NCBI GenBank assembly: GCA_000818945.1
Contig: KN805419.1
Span: 208,964-272,963 of the forward strand
Reading direction: 5' to 3'
Source of the DNA: Schizochytrium sp. CCTCC M209059
Taxonomy: Eukaryota > Sar > Bigyra > Thraustochytrida > Thraustochytriidae
Length of the DNA stretch: 64,000 nt
Shown: piece after piece, positions 1 to 10,555 of the stretch
Position numbering within the stretch: the stretch's first letter is position 1
Layout: the number at the start of each line of letters is the position of its first letter
Notes under the pieces: model-generated
Seen by the model: the letters and a program-made list of their open reading frames with translations, nothing else
The model's database searches: none
Told to the model about the DNA's origin: nothing
Made by a program: the position numbers and the translations under genes

Positions 1-566
1 TTGGCAGGCAGCACAGCCACAACCAAAGAAAAGTGTGAGTGATCGTTCCATCAAGTTCGCTCTTCGCTTTAGAAAATGGGTTCTTCAAATTTACCCAGCG
101 TCCAGGAGACGAGGATGTCATGAAGCAGTTTATGCACAAAGAATCCATCTCCATATACCACAGTAGACGAACGCTCGCTCCCATATTGCTGTGGCTGGCA
201 CGCGCGTGCCGCATTTTGCATGGATGGCCGGCGCGTGCATGCACACACGTCCAGCCACTGCTGCGTGCACACATTATTGACTTGCCGCGGCGCAATAGCC
301 GACTTGCGCAAGGGCTTCCTCGATCTCAGCTGCTGCTGCTACTAGTCGAGCATAGGACGCGCGCTCGCCCGTGCGCTCACTCGCTGGCACGTAAACACGC
401 GCCTGGAGCGGCTGCGGCCCGAGCAGTCAACACAACCCGCCCGGCCAGACCCGTACCTCGCAAAGGTTGCGCGGCAAGAGCGATCGGTCGGCACACGCTG
501 CGTTAGTTTCCGCACGCGCGCACTGACGCGAGAGCTCAACAAAGCGATCGTGCGCAAGAAGAGACC
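1..566. other. Spacer upstream of the ligand-gated channel gene
   Basis: No gene is supported here. Open frames on both strands are short and lack recognisable domains. The 3' part should hold the promoter and 5' UTR of the channel gene whose first exon starts at 567; no TATA box is obvious. Confidence 0.4.
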
Positions 567-1949
567 ATGCCTCTCGGCGATGAGGTCTTCGAAGGTACGT
601 GACCGACCAGACCACCTCTTGTCTTGGGCGCGGGCGAGCGGGCTTGGGCGGGGACAACCTTGACCTGCTCGAAACATCTCGAGCTCGAGATGATGAGACC
701 GCGACGAATCCACTGACTCGTTGACTGACTGGATTGACGAACGCAATGGCGGCTGCGCGATCTCACAGAGGGCGACAGCGAATGGGTCAAGTTCTGGAAT
801 TCGCGCCTGGACGAGCCCGTTGTGGCCGAGGCCCGCTTCGACTTTATCAATATACGCGACATCAACATCAATAACAGCACCTTTAAATCGAAGCTCCTCG
901 TCTACGTTCGTGTGAACATGGAAGATCTCGGCATCTCCAACTCGGACCGCATTCCTCGGCCTCGCAACCAGCACTATCTCATCGATGGCAGCAAGAAAAT
1001 CTCGCAGTGGACGCCGTGGCTCCAGTTCCTTGGCGAAGTCTCCAAGCACTCCGAGTGGGTTCGTGAAAAGAATGGCAAGCTCACATATGCCTACGAGTGG
1101 GACGGCGTCTTCCCTCTGGGCGAGCGCGGTGCCTGGTTTCCCTTTGACTTTCATGAGCTTAATGTTGCCATCACGAGCAATTGGGACGACACCAAGTTCA
1201 TTCTCGCGCCCTGGGCTGACTCCAAGCTCCGCCGCTCCGTGTGGAGCGAGGAGTGTGCTGTCGCTGCCCTCGAAAACGAGGTCACCATCGTCGATAGTGG
1301 GTGCTCGCGCGTGCGCGATGAAGAGGTCCTTCTCGTCCTTCGCAACCGTTTCAAGTGGAGTAGCACGCCGCGCCTCACCTTTGGCTCCTCTCGTGGTTTC
1401 ACGGATTTGCGCTACAGTCAGGCCACGGCTTCTGTTCTTGTCGATCGCCGCGCCACCTTTGTCCAGCACATCATTTACGAGCTCCTTCGTCCCTTTCTGC
1501 TGGCTCTTCTCGCGCCTCTCTCAGTTTTGTTCTTCGATGATGCTGCCACTCGACTGAACTACTGCGTTACCCTTCTCGTCGCCATGAGTCTTGCGTTTCT
1601 GCGCAGCACTGGCGATCGCGTCACCTTTTCCGACTACTACAAGTTGGGCATGTTTCTTTACGCGGCGATCGCGCTTGTACTTTCCTCCTTTGACAACATC
1701 ATCACGGATCTCAACAACATCGATGTTCAGCTCAGCGCCTGGGTAATCTTTCTCGTGTTTCACGCGCTATACTACGCTGCCTACCTCAGTTACACTTGGG
1801 AGTCCCGATCTACGCACAAGCAATACAGGACAAAGGTCAAGACGTACGAGGCTGTCACCAACAACATCCAGAAAGACGTTGATAACCACTTTGCCAGTGT
1901 CGTTGCAGTGAGTATTCAGCGACCGGATAGCGACGATAAAGACGAGTAG
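567..1949 (+). CDS. Cys-less pentameric ligand-gated ion channel-like protein (two exons)
   Basis: Predicted exons are 567..594 and 769..1949, separated by a 174-nt intron (donor GTACGT, acceptor CTCACAG); the join keeps phase and gives about 402 residues. The exon at 769 has no in-frame ATG upstream before a stop at 735, which is why an upstream exon is proposed. The N-terminal half resembles the beta-sandwich ligand-binding domain of the Cys-loop/pLGIC family and carries the FPFD core of the Cys-loop (near residue 130) without flanking cysteines, as in prokaryotic channels. Four hydrophobic segments follow (roughly residues 245-262, 268-285, 295-318 and 332-352) with a short tail, matching M1-M4. 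No signal peptide is visible, which is odd for this fold; another upstream exon could supply one. Family assignment is by motif and topology only. Ion selectivity and ligand cannot be read. Confidence 0.65.
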
Positions 1950-2555
1950 GCTATCTAGCCTAATGGCGGTATCCAATTCATTTGTTCTTCTTCTCTTGAC
2001 ACTCTTGTTCATTTCTTTCCCTGTCATCGCTGGGAAACTGGGCTTCCGGCCTCTTGCGCTTGCGCTTGACGACGTATCACCACAGCCGATCATATCATGT
2101 TTGGTCCGCAAAAAGGGAGTGGCAACGTTGAGGAGCGCATCTCCGACATGGGCAGCTTCTTGTCCAACGTGGTAAAAGCTTTCTCAAAGGTGGTGTGACC
2201 TCAACGCAACCAAATCTGAACAAATGCCGCAATCGTTCGTTCGTTCCTTACTTTTTATTTTTTTAATTCCATCCAACTGCCGCAAGAAGAAGTGCGGTCG
2301 CGCCTCGCAGCTTCGCGTTAAGAAGAAGCTCAAGTAAAGCTTTTGCTGATTTCATCTAACTGCATTTGCGCTTATTCCTTCAGTCGTCCGTTCATTCGTC
2401 CCGAGTCACTGTGGCACGGTCGGTTTTCTTAAGTTGATAGTAGGCCTAGGAGGCCTATTTATATTTTCTTTTGTTCACCTCGAATCGAAACAACGACACC
2501 GTTGCAAGCAAGCCTTGTCGAAAGAACCTCGCGACCTCCCACAAAACCCAATGGG
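1950..2555. other. Spacer with palindromes and an orphan eL40 fragment
   Basis: Contains the palindrome TAGGCTATCTAGCCTA at 1947-1962, starting at the channel stop codon, and a TAGGCCTAGGAGGCCTA motif at 2441-2457, about 100 bp before the lipase start. A ribosomal protein fragment at 2275-2337 is listed separately. The rest holds no recognisable gene. Confidence 0.5.
2275..2337 (+). pseudogene. Orphan C-terminal fragment of ribosomal protein eL40 (ubiquitin-L40 family)
   Basis: Twenty codons followed by TAA read NCRKKKCGRASQLRVKKKLK. This matches the invariant C-terminus of the 60S ribosomal protein eL40, which is normally translated as a C-terminal extension of ubiquitin (consensus NCRKKKCGHxNxLRPKKKxK). 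The sequence upstream (1950-2274) contains neither ubiquitin nor the earlier part of eL40, and no clear acceptor lies immediately before the match, although a pyrimidine-rich stretch precedes it. It is either a 3' exon stranded by rearrangement, a retroposed tail, or the last exon of a gene with distant exons. The match is too specific to be chance; functional status is unknown. Confidence 0.55.
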
Positions 2556-4187
2556 ATGGGGGTTCGCACGCGGAGACAGACTGCGAGCGCGGTCAAGCGT
2601 GAAGAGGACAGCAACGGTGACGCGGTTAGCGACCGTGCTGACAAAGAACTTGCGCGCTCGAAGGACCGGGACGGCCCGAACTCGAACAGGGTCGAGAACC
2701 ATGACAAAGCCGAGCAACTCGTCGAGACGGCGCGCGAGCGCGCTTGTCAGGTGATTCGAGAGGCGCACGAGACCAAACGCGGTACTTTCCATCGTCTCTT
2801 TCTCAAACATCAGCCGCCTAAGCCAGTCGCCTGGGCCCTCTGCGTGGTTGCCCTTCCGGTTCTCCTCGTCGTCGGTCTTATACTTCTCTTGTGCCGATTA
2901 CTAATGCGCATCGAAGCGCTCGCAAAGTTCTTCAGTGGCATCATTCCTGTGGCCATGCACGAAACCTTTCACGTTTTCCCCAATCTCGAGTCCATTACCC
3001 TGCAAGAGTTTCTCATGCGTCATGGCACGGACAAGGCCAATGACGAGTCCAAGGGCACTGCTTGCAGCAGCGCCGCTCCTCTCGGCGCGAAGCCAGTCGA
3101 GACTGCAAATCTGAACTGGGCTTATCCCTGGCAGCCCGATGTTCGCATGTATTGGTTCGGGCTCGGTCGCGTCTGTGGTGCTGGGCCAGACTGTGAATAC
3201 TTTGACGCAAGTAAACCCACCATCATTTATGTGCACGGATGGCAGCCGGGCGTTACCGAGCGAGGATTTCGCGAAACAATCAACTGGGTCAATCCGCCAG
3301 GTACCACCTCGTCGCTACCAGACACGCAGGTCGTCGACCTATGGGTCGCTCGCGGATACAACGTTGGTATCTTTTACTGGAACCAGCTCGCCGATGAACC
3401 AACTGTCTCCGAGGCCGAGCGCAAGATCTACAACGCCACGGACGGCACGCGCTTGCGCTGGCGCCGTCGCAATGCCGATGGGTCAACGATGTTTGTCGAT
3501 CATGCGGGACTCTTTGACCCCGATCACTGTGTCGCCGACATGCTTGTCAAGTCTTACCTCGCCCATTTCCCCCCAAGGTCAACAGCACCCTATGGCGCCG
3601 TACACTTTCTCGGTCACTCGCTCGGAGCCCAGCTCACGCTTGAGTTTCTGCGTCGATTGCTGCTGGGCCAGACATCGTATTATGGCACGGCACAAGCCAG
3701 TCCAATCTGCTACCCGGAGCGGCTGACTCTCGTTGATCCATTCTTCACCTCGGACTGCAAATCGTATGGCCCTTTAGATGGCTTGCGACCTTCACAGCGA
3801 GCCACTGAAAACTTGCACCTTGTGCGCGAGGCTCTTCCGAAGCTACTCGTGGAGACGTACGAGACCTCGCTCATTGGCGCTGGCGCGCTCGGGGATTCGT
3901 GCCCGCGTCTCAAGCGACATTCAGTCTATCACGTCGTCGATATTGAGCAGATCCCGTGGACCGACATTAGTCTTCGCCATTGTGCCGCGCCTTTTGTATA
4001 TTTCTGCAGTATACTTCGCAAAAACGCCGACCAATGGCGGCCCAATCTCTTTAATGCTGCAGTACCCTACGCAGATTTGCTCGACAAGATGCCACCGCAC
4101 GCCACCCATGAAGGCCCTCTGCACGATCATCTACGTCCTGGCCAGGCGCTCTTGGCGTCCGCGTCGCTTCTCGTCGCGCCCCAATAA
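2556..4187 (+). CDS. Membrane-anchored class 3 lipase-like alpha/beta hydrolase
   Basis: Single-exon protein of 543 residues from the first ATG; an in-frame TTG 18 codons earlier is not used as a start. A charged, probably cytosolic N-terminal region of about 85 residues precedes one strong membrane span (residues about 92-118). Beyond it lies an alpha/beta-hydrolase core with an oxyanion-loop motif VHGW (residues about 226-229) and the nucleophile elbow GHSLGAQ with Ser355. An Asp in the segment LTLVDPFF and a downstream His are candidates for the rest of the triad. The layout suggests a membrane-tethered esterase or lipase acting on a lipid or acyl substrate; the substrate is not readable. 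The next gene runs convergently on the other strand. Confidence 0.75.
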   Translation: MGVRTRRQTASAVKREEDSNGDAVSDRADKELARSKDRDGPNSNRVENHDKAEQLVETARERACQVIREAHETKRGTFHRLFLKHQPPKPVAWALCVVALPVLLVVGLILLLCRLLMRIEALAKFFSGIIPVAMHETFHVFPNLESITLQEFLMRHGTDKANDESKGTACSSAAPLGAKPVETANLNWAYPWQPDVRMYWFGLGRVCGAGPDCEYFDASKPTIIYVHGWQPGVTERGFRETINWVNPPGTTSSLPDTQVVDLWVARGYNVGIFYWNQLADEPTVSEAERKIYNATDGTRLRWRRRNADGSTMFVDHAGLFDPDHCVADMLVKSYLAHFPPRSTAPYGAVHFLGHSLGAQLTLEFLRRLLLGQTSYYGTAQASPICYPERLTLVDPFFTSDCKSYGPLDGLRPSQRATENLHLVREALPKLLVETYETSLIGAGALGDSCPRLKRHSVYHVVDIEQIPWTDISLRHCAAPFVYFCSILRKNADQWRPNLFNAAVPYADLLDKMPPHATHEGPLHDHLRPGQALLASASLLVAPQ

Positions 4188-4207
4188 GGTCACCAAGCGC
4201 ATGTACA

Positions 4208-4247
<40 letters not shown>

Positions 4248-4882
4248 TCGAGAAGCAGTATAGCATATACACAATGGAGTCTAACGAGCGAAAGTGAGTG
4301 GTAGTGTGTGTACAAAGGAAGATGCATTTCACATTCATGCTGCATTTTCGGCGTTTGCAAGGTGAGGTGGCGCAAGAAGATGTGCTTCGATTCTACAAAT
4401 TCAAAACTCTCGCCATCCAGTTGCTAGCAACGAGGATTCTTTGCGAAGATCAACGAAGCAAATGCGCCATCACAGAGACACCAGAACGTCTCCACAGCAA
4501 GGCAAGAGCCGAAAAACAGAGACAAATGTAGAGAGAGCAAAATTTGATATGTTGATGGCAGCGCAAAGGGGGAGACGACTTTCGTCGGCCTCCAGGCCCT
4601 AAGAAAATAGCGCAATATCCCACCTACTTTGACAATCCCATAGATGTGATAACCATCATTATGTATGGGAAACGTCTGATGTGTAAAACAGAGAGAGATG
4701 GAGAGAGAAATGAAGGTCTTGATGTATGCGTGTTGTGTGTGACCAAACCAACAGATGGCTGAGCGCGTATACGCACGTGACGTCGAGACTACCTGAATTA
4801 CGAGAAATTACGAAGAAGTCGCGCTGGGAGCTTTCCTTTCTTTTCTTTTCTCCTTTTGACCATCAAAGTGGCCGCAAACAGT
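4188..4882. repeat. Spacer with a GA dinucleotide microsatellite (4214-4245)
   Basis: A run of about 16 GA units lies just after the lipase stop and is probably in its 3' UTR. The remainder, between two convergent genes, has no recognisable coding content. Confidence 0.6.
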
Positions 4883-5410
4883 TCATGCCTCCCAATAAAA
4901 CATGGAAGAGGTGTACAGGATGGTCTCAATAAGAGGCAGATAGTACCAGTCCGGACAGTCGTTCCAGCTAAAGATGAACATGCCCCATACTGTCAGGATG
5001 GCGCCGAGGTATTGTGGGTGAGAAAAGTGGCTGTAGGGAAACTTGGTGCACCAGGGAATGTTGCGACCAAAGCACGAGCCGTAGCAGACGCCGTCGATGC
5101 CGATCCGGTACCAAACCATGGCGTTGAGAATTTGACCAAAAATAAGAACCGGGGTGCCAATAAGAAACTGCGTCCAGCTGAGCGAGGGCAGCGTGGTACC
5201 GTAGTGCGTGTAATACCATGTGCTAAAGACGTACATTTGCACGAGCTTGAAGGCGCGCACAAAGTTAAAAATCATCTCGGGCTCCTTTTGCTTCATACCC
5301 ACCATCTGCGCAGCCTTGGCCACAGTCTGTGGCTTCTTCCAAACGACGCCGTACGCGAGTCGCTCCATGGAGAGGAGCACAGCAAAGCTCGCGTAGTCCA
5401 TGGTGGCCAT
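4883..5410 (-). CDS. PEMT-like phospholipid/isoprenoid methyltransferase family membrane protein
   Basis: A 175-residue integral membrane protein. The C-terminal half carries the pattern FPYSHFSHPQYLGAI followed by a hydrophobic segment, which matches the S-adenosylmethionine-binding signature of the phosphatidylethanolamine/phospholipid N-methyltransferase (PEMT) family. Hydrophobic segments lie at about residues 48-66, 80-100, 132-150 and 152-172. The size is close to that of the single-domain PEMT/Opi3 class, suggesting one or more methylation steps from phosphatidylethanolamine to phosphatidylcholine at the endoplasmic reticulum. A second ATG lies four codons in. The usual C-terminal Glu-Glu motif is reduced to an ending of Trp-Glu-Ala, so the exact substrate is uncertain. 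Confidence 0.7.
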   Translation of the reverse strand: MATMDYASFAVLLSMERLAYGVVWKKPQTVAKAAQMVGMKQKEPEMIFNFVRAFKLVQMYVFSTWYYTHYGTTLPSLSWTQFLIGTPVLIFGQILNAMVWYRIGIDGVCYGSCFGRNIPWCTKFPYSHFSHPQYLGAILTVWGMFIFSWNDCPDWYYLPLIETILYTSSMFYWEA

Positions 5411-5936
5411 TCTCGTTCCTCCCTCTGAGCGTCCTCTTGCTCGTTTGCTGCCTCTGTCCTCGTCTGTCTACGTGCTCGAGTGCGCTGCGCTGTCCCCGTT
5501 CTTCCGCTACTGCCGATCGATTGATCGTGCGGCTTCCAGGTTCTCGTCACAACGGGCCTCACTCGCTCTGTTCTGCCACGAGAAGCCGGCGACCTCGCGC
5601 GGCTGGACGCGACACGATGCGATGACCCTCGGCAATGCGAAATCGTTTGCTGCGGCTTTGCCTGTTTCTTTCCTTGTCTCAAGCCGCAATCGATTGGGTG
5701 CTCGAGCGATCGTCGTTTGTTGTTTGCTTTGCTTGTTTGTTTGGACTCTGCGTCGTGGATTCCCTGCTTGCCGCACCTGGGGGCGGACGTGCGAGCTACC
5801 CCCTTGAGCGGCGGCCCCTCTGCGGCGCCAGAGGGGCGAGCCCCACGGCGCAAGAGAGGGGGGCACGCCGGGCGCGCCGGAGACACGCATGAGTACCCTC
5901 TTCTTGAGCGCACCGCCGCGCATTCCCGCGCATTCC

Positions 5937-6009
5937 CGCGCATTCATTCATTCATTCATTCATTCATTCATTCGTTCATTCATTCATTCATTCGTTCATT
6001 CATTCATTC
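5937..6009. repeat. ATTC tetranucleotide microsatellite
   Basis: About 18 units of ATTC with two G interruptions (GTTC) at regular spacing. Confidence 0.9.
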
Positions 6010-6101
6010 CTTGGCAGCGGACGCCGCCGCTGCCGCCGCCGCACGTCTTAATCAAGACCGCGGCCGGCGCAGGGAAGCGGCGCGGGCATCCGGGATGCGC
6101 T

Positions 6102-6140
6102 TGAGCCGAGCGAATCTTGGCAAAAGATTCGCTCGGCTCA
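6102..6140. repeat. Perfect 17-bp inverted repeat with 5-nt loop
   Basis: Arms at 6102-6118 and 6124-6140 are exact reverse complements (left arm TGAGCCGAGCGAATCTT) around the loop GGCAA. It would form a very stable hairpin in RNA or a cruciform in DNA. No flanking gene explains it. Confidence 0.85.
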
Positions 6141-7370
6141 GGTGTGCGTTACAGGCTGACTGTAGTAAGCTGCATTTCCAAAGTCCGAACCCGGACGGGT
6201 CGCCGTTGCAGCAGTGGCAGACGAGACCTTGCTTGGATCCCAGGCCTCGGTCGCGGCTCGCACAGTCTTGCGACGGAGACGAGACCGCCGGTCGCGGAAA
6301 ATGGCGCCGCGATGCGACGCTGGTCGATGCGCCCAGGGAGGGGGGAATGAAATATGGGAAAGCGCAGATGCCAGTGTGCCCTGCTCGCCGCTCGGACACG
6401 CGTAGGCGCTTCTTCCGGATCCATCTAGCGAAAAAAGAAGATCGTCGTGTGTCGCGTCGATCCCCCAGGTAAGTAAGATAGATGCGCTCTCCAGCTGCAC
6501 GGCGGCTGGACGGCCGGTCGGTCGTAAACGGACGGGACCTCAGCTACTTGTAGCGTAGCGAGGCAGGAGAAGTTGCCCTTTCTTTGTACAATTGAATGGT
6601 AGAAATCGCGTTGACCTGAATCGCTTCTTTGGCGCGACGAGGCCGAGAACGAGAAGCTTTCTTTGATGAGGTAGTAAGAGGGAGAAAAAGAGGGCCAGGG
6701 TTTACCGGTCAGCTGAGGCCTAGATGCGATCGCAGCGGAGAAGGCCTGGCCAGCTTTATTGCTATAGCTTGCTGCACTACGTGCGGGGTGAAGTAGGCCC
6801 TGGTGATGATTTAGACTAGGAGACGAGACAAGAGAGACCGATCGCAACAAAATCAAAAGCAAGGAGCTCTGCTGCTGATCGGAGAAGGAAACCTGCGTTC
6901 GCAGTCACCAATCAGACAAGCCTTGGCATATCCATTCCGAATGGAGTTGACCTCGCTGACGATGAAGTCGACCTGGAAGGGAGGGGAACTCATAATCATC
7001 GAGAGGAAGCAGCATCAGTCAGTTTGCCCTAGTATGCTGGTAGATTATCCCGAATTCTGATGAAAGTATTGATAGCGTTTTTTGAAGCAAACGACTTGGA
7101 TTTCGTGCTATGACAGGCCGGAGGAAAAGTTGTTTCAAGCGTTTCGATGCATCAAACATCTCCACAATGCGTTTGATGCCCTGTTCAACCGTTGACATAA
7201 AAAATAGATTAGGTCGTTTTAATTTAAATAGGTCTCTTTTGCATTCCAAGGCTTCTCAAGAAATCTTGCCCAAATCTCCAACGCAGACAGGCTGACAGGC
7301 TAGCAGGTCAGGGCACGACAGGGCAGGGCAGGGCAGGGCACGGCACGGCACTGCACGGCACGGCACGGCG

Positions 7371-8880
7371 ATGGCGTCGCGAGCAAGAGCGAAAGCGAAA
7401 GCGAAAGCGGGTGATCAAGGTGGTGGTGGTAACCGCCTTCGTCTTCCGAGAGTAGACGAAGGCGACGAAGCCGCCACAGTAGCAAGTCTGGATGCAGCCG
7501 ATAAGCAGGCTCAGCAACTGTGAGAGACAATTAACGAGATGGAGTCAAGGGTTGAAGCCCTAGAGGCTGAAATGCGGGAACTCGATGAATCGGACGGTGC
7601 ATCTTTCGACAAACTCTCTAGCTTTAAAAAGAAAAGACTCGGCACGCCGGAGAAGTATTACGAGTCTCTCAAAGAGGAGTGCACTAGTCTTGGTCCAAAA
7701 ATTGTCTCATCCAACTACAGATTAACCGCAGTACTAAATATCATTGCGGAAGCGATGCACAACCGCCCGCAATATTGGCTAGTAGAGGGCTATATCGCCG
7801 GGATCAAGAAAATGTCAGGAATCAGAGCATACATCTATGCCGCAGCAGCCGACTACGCAGGCGTGGCTGCAGCTGATCCATCGCAGGAGGGAGGGGGTCC
7901 CGGCCGACCGGAATACTGTGATTGAAAATCGCATCCGCTATCAGGGCGAAGACCTCCACTTCAGGATCCTATTCCACGCCGTAGAATATGGACAGCACTT
8001 TGCGAACAGACTGGTCGAACATGAAATCATATCGCCCAACCTGAAAATCGATGATCCCATGTTGGTGCGGATGACAGGTCATACATTTTCAATCAGACGC
8101 GCAGACTACGATACAGGTAAGGCTTCTTCACCATATTTCTCTCAGATCGCAAGCTCCTATGTGTCAACTGCCGAACCACATGAGCCACTCACGAGGTTTT
8201 AAAGCATCGAAGCGCCTTGGATACTAACTGTGGGATACGACATTGAGAAGGCACACCTAGTACATGCATCTGAAATCAGAAAACGCATTGATGAGGACCC
8301 AGACGAGGCATTCGAAGACAACGCCGACAACCGGTTGGTTTTGACCAGTGTGGTGCACAGGATGTTTGATGGAAAAAGAAACGGAAGCGGACAGACACAC
8401 ATATCGCTGATTCTTATAGAGGCGGTCGACGGGCTTCCGGATACGGCACCGAACCTGCCTGTGGAAGAAATGGTGCAAAGTGACAGAACCACAATACGGG
8501 AACGGGTATGGCTCAAAGTGTCAGCATTTGACGAAGATCATATGAGCTCCATAATTCCTCGAATCAAAGCGAACAGCTTTCTACACAACTCAGAAGTGAC
8601 TGGTCAAAGAGAATTTTTCACATTCGTGCATGTGATCAACCCAGACGTTTTCCAAAGTAAATGTAGAATGGAAGGCAGAAGAGACGCGGAAACTTTGGAG
8701 AAAAGCAAGGAAAACGAAACAAGAATAATAGAAAGAAAAAAATCATGTGAGCTTGGCTTTTTTACACCTAGACACGTCCTCTCTGACTTCGACTCCGTCC
8801 TCGAACGCTCGACCTATGGTTGCTTGAATCTCAGCAAAGCTGCAACGAACATACTTGGTATCTTTCGTACATGTCACTGA
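7371..8880 (+). pseudogene. Degenerate HNH-nuclease-like gene (in-frame stops and frameshift)
   Basis: An ATG at 7371 opens a frame (start MASRARAKAKAKAG, basic) that meets TGA at 7521-7523. The same frame continues directly as a coiled-coil-like region (codons from 7524) to about 7.9 kb, so the stop interrupts one protein. Coherent coding then moves to another frame (7837 onward), meets TAA at 8200-8202, and continues in that frame to 8880. Just after the second stop the protein reads KAHLVHASEI and then DNRLVLTSVVHRMFDG, the H...N...H spacing of HNH endonucleases of the AH-[IL]-[IV] type. A GTAAGG donor at 8117 and a TACTAAC branch-point-like motif at 8222 raise the possibility that the TAA lies in an intron, but no acceptor upstream of the HNH histidine keeps phase with that donor. 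Base composition is more AT-rich than the flanks, fitting a decayed mobile or transferred gene. The 3' end overlaps an antisense ORF. Confidence 0.45.
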
Positions 8881-9582
8881 TCTCACTGCACGGTTAGCAA
8901 GCTCAAAGTGATACTCGAGTGTGCGTCTGCGGTTGCGATTCTTCCTCGTGACCTTGCGAACGGCTGTCGTGTGGATGAAGTTGAAGATTTCAATCAAGTA
9001 ATTGAAGTCTCGCAAAGTGTATGGAAAGCGAGCGGCACACAGGAGAACTCTTCGGATGAGGTGCTGTGCATCATAGCGAAGATTCCACTCCGTTTTGGAT
9101 CCACATTTAAGAAAAAATGCGTCACATCCTTCTTTCCACAACGAGCTTTGAGCCACGAGCTTACAAACCGCTCGCAGGAATGCTTCTCGCTCGGCGATAA
9201 GAGCGGGGATTTGACTGTCTTCGCGAAGGGCCACCTGGTATTCCGCATCCACGCCGAGGCGCTCCCTGATGAAGAAAGACCACGTAAAGATTCGGGCAAA
9301 CGCTGTGGTACAACGCGTTCGCCACCGGAAGCGCGAAGCAAGACCTTCAAAGCACATAATGTTAGAGGTGCCACCATGCGTATCAAGGCCAGCAACGGTT
9401 CTGCGCCCGCAGTTTAAATGCTGCCGCCTATCAGTGCAACATACTTGGACGTCAGAATCCCCGAAAAGCAAATCGGGGTAAACTAGCGACGAACGCAATT
9501 GAGCATTCTCGTCGACCAGAATCTCCATGAAATCACAATCTTCCAATCGCTTCAAAACATCCAACAGCACAGCTACCAGCAT
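8743..9582 (-). CDS. Unrecognised ORF in the AT-rich island
   Basis: Reading from the first ATG gives 279 residues; the frame stays open a further 56 codons upstream to a TTG. I recognise no domain. The protein is rich in Arg, Cys and aromatic residues, with a basic cluster near residue 230 (KVTRKNRNRRR). It overlaps the tail of the HNH-like pseudogene tail to tail, and shares that region's lower GC, so the two may belong to one old mobile element. It could also be non-coding. Confidence 0.3.
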   Translation of the reverse strand: MLVAVLLDVLKRLEDCDFMEILVDENAQLRSSLVYPDLLFGDSDVQVCCTDRRQHLNCGRRTVAGLDTHGGTSNIMCFEGLASRFRWRTRCTTAFARIFTWSFFIRERLGVDAEYQVALREDSQIPALIAEREAFLRAVCKLVAQSSLWKEGCDAFFLKCGSKTEWNLRYDAQHLIRRVLLCAARFPYTLRDFNYLIEIFNFIHTTAVRKVTRKNRNRRRTLEYHFELANRAVRSVTCTKDTKYVRCSFAEIQATIGRAFEDGVEVREDVSRCKKAKLT

Positions 9583-9750
9583 GGCGTCGGACCTAATGCT
9601 TCTGAATCTCGAGCTCAAAGTTGCTGATCTGAGTGTTTCCTGCGAGAGAAAAGTGCGTTTTGCCCACCTAGCCCATCCCTGCCCTGTCGACGCAGCATGA
9701 CAGCAGGATAAGGCCTCGCGTAACGCCAAACCTAGCGTGCGTTCAACCAA

Positions 9751-10555
9751 GATTCGCGTGGCTGTGGGCCAGCGAGATGCGCTAGCCGCTGCAATCGATT
9801 CCCTGATACGAAGAGACCTAAATCGCGAGACCTCGCGTGGAAAAGACCTATAAAAATGCTATCGTCGCGTTACGGGCTGAGAGTCTCCATGCAGCAAGAC
9901 CCTGAGGCGAGACCTACCACGAGCGCACATCCGCCCAAGCACATTGGGTTCCAAATGCCATTCGTCGGCCACGCGCGCTGCCCAGACGCACCCTGGCGTC
10001 TCCGCGGCGCCGGTCTTCGTGGTCTGTCTGTGGCTGCGACAGCAAGACAGACAGAAACGTTGAATGCCAACGACCGAGGCGGCGTGTACTATACTAGTCA
10101 CGGTAGTAAACCAGTCTATGTTACCGCGATCTCCCTCTGCCAGAGAGACATTACATTCATCCTCAGCTCGAAGCCTTCGGATGAGTTTCCCAGTCGCACG
10201 TCGGGGAAGGTATACAGCTACCCAAGCAGCTGCAGCTGGCTCGCCTAGCAGCCACACCGCGAATCAAAGGAGCTTGGAGTGCCAGCCTGAGACGCGAAGG
10301 AGACATGGCCAGTTCCTTCGCACGTGCACGACTTTCCTATACATACCTACGATTTCGTGCCAGGGCCCACTTCTAAGCAAGTCCTACGTTTCGCCTAGCC
10401 TGGGAGCCGCGCCTAGCTTTGAGTAATGGAAGTGAGGGCACTGTGAGACAGGCGCAGCCAGCGGTGAGCACGGCAGCACCAAACTGGTTTTTCACGGCGA
10501 CGACGGATTCCGATCAGAGTGGCCTGCACCAAAAGTCGAACGCAAGCCAGCAAAG
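9751..10555. other. Spacer upstream of the CARMIL-GT49 gene
   Basis: No gene supported. A TATAAAAA string lies near 9849, and two CCTAG-containing motifs (10393-10398 and 10411-10417) lie 140-160 bp before the next start codon. Confidence 0.4.

Larger units (their letters stand above)
5411..7370. other. Long spacer with low-complexity repeats
   Basis: Nearly 2 kb without a convincing gene. It holds an ATTC microsatellite (5937-6009), a perfect hairpin (6102-6140), and from about 6.85 kb a shift to more AT-rich sequence with two short minus-strand frames (7019-7249, and 6853-6993 encoding about 46 residues) that look somewhat coding-like but match nothing I recognise. A purine/pyrimidine-biased tract of GGCAC/GGCAG repeats runs 7311-7370. 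Confidence 0.4.

Noticed and set aside
342..1469. 375-codon minus-strand frame opposite the channel gene
   Set aside because: Antisense shadow; the plus strand has the conserved channel motifs and a phase-matched intron.
8117..8260. Candidate intron GTAAGG...TACTAAC...CTAG that would remove the TAA at 8200
   Set aside because: It keeps the frame but deletes the AHL part of the HNH core, and two other disruptions would remain, so it was not used in the model.
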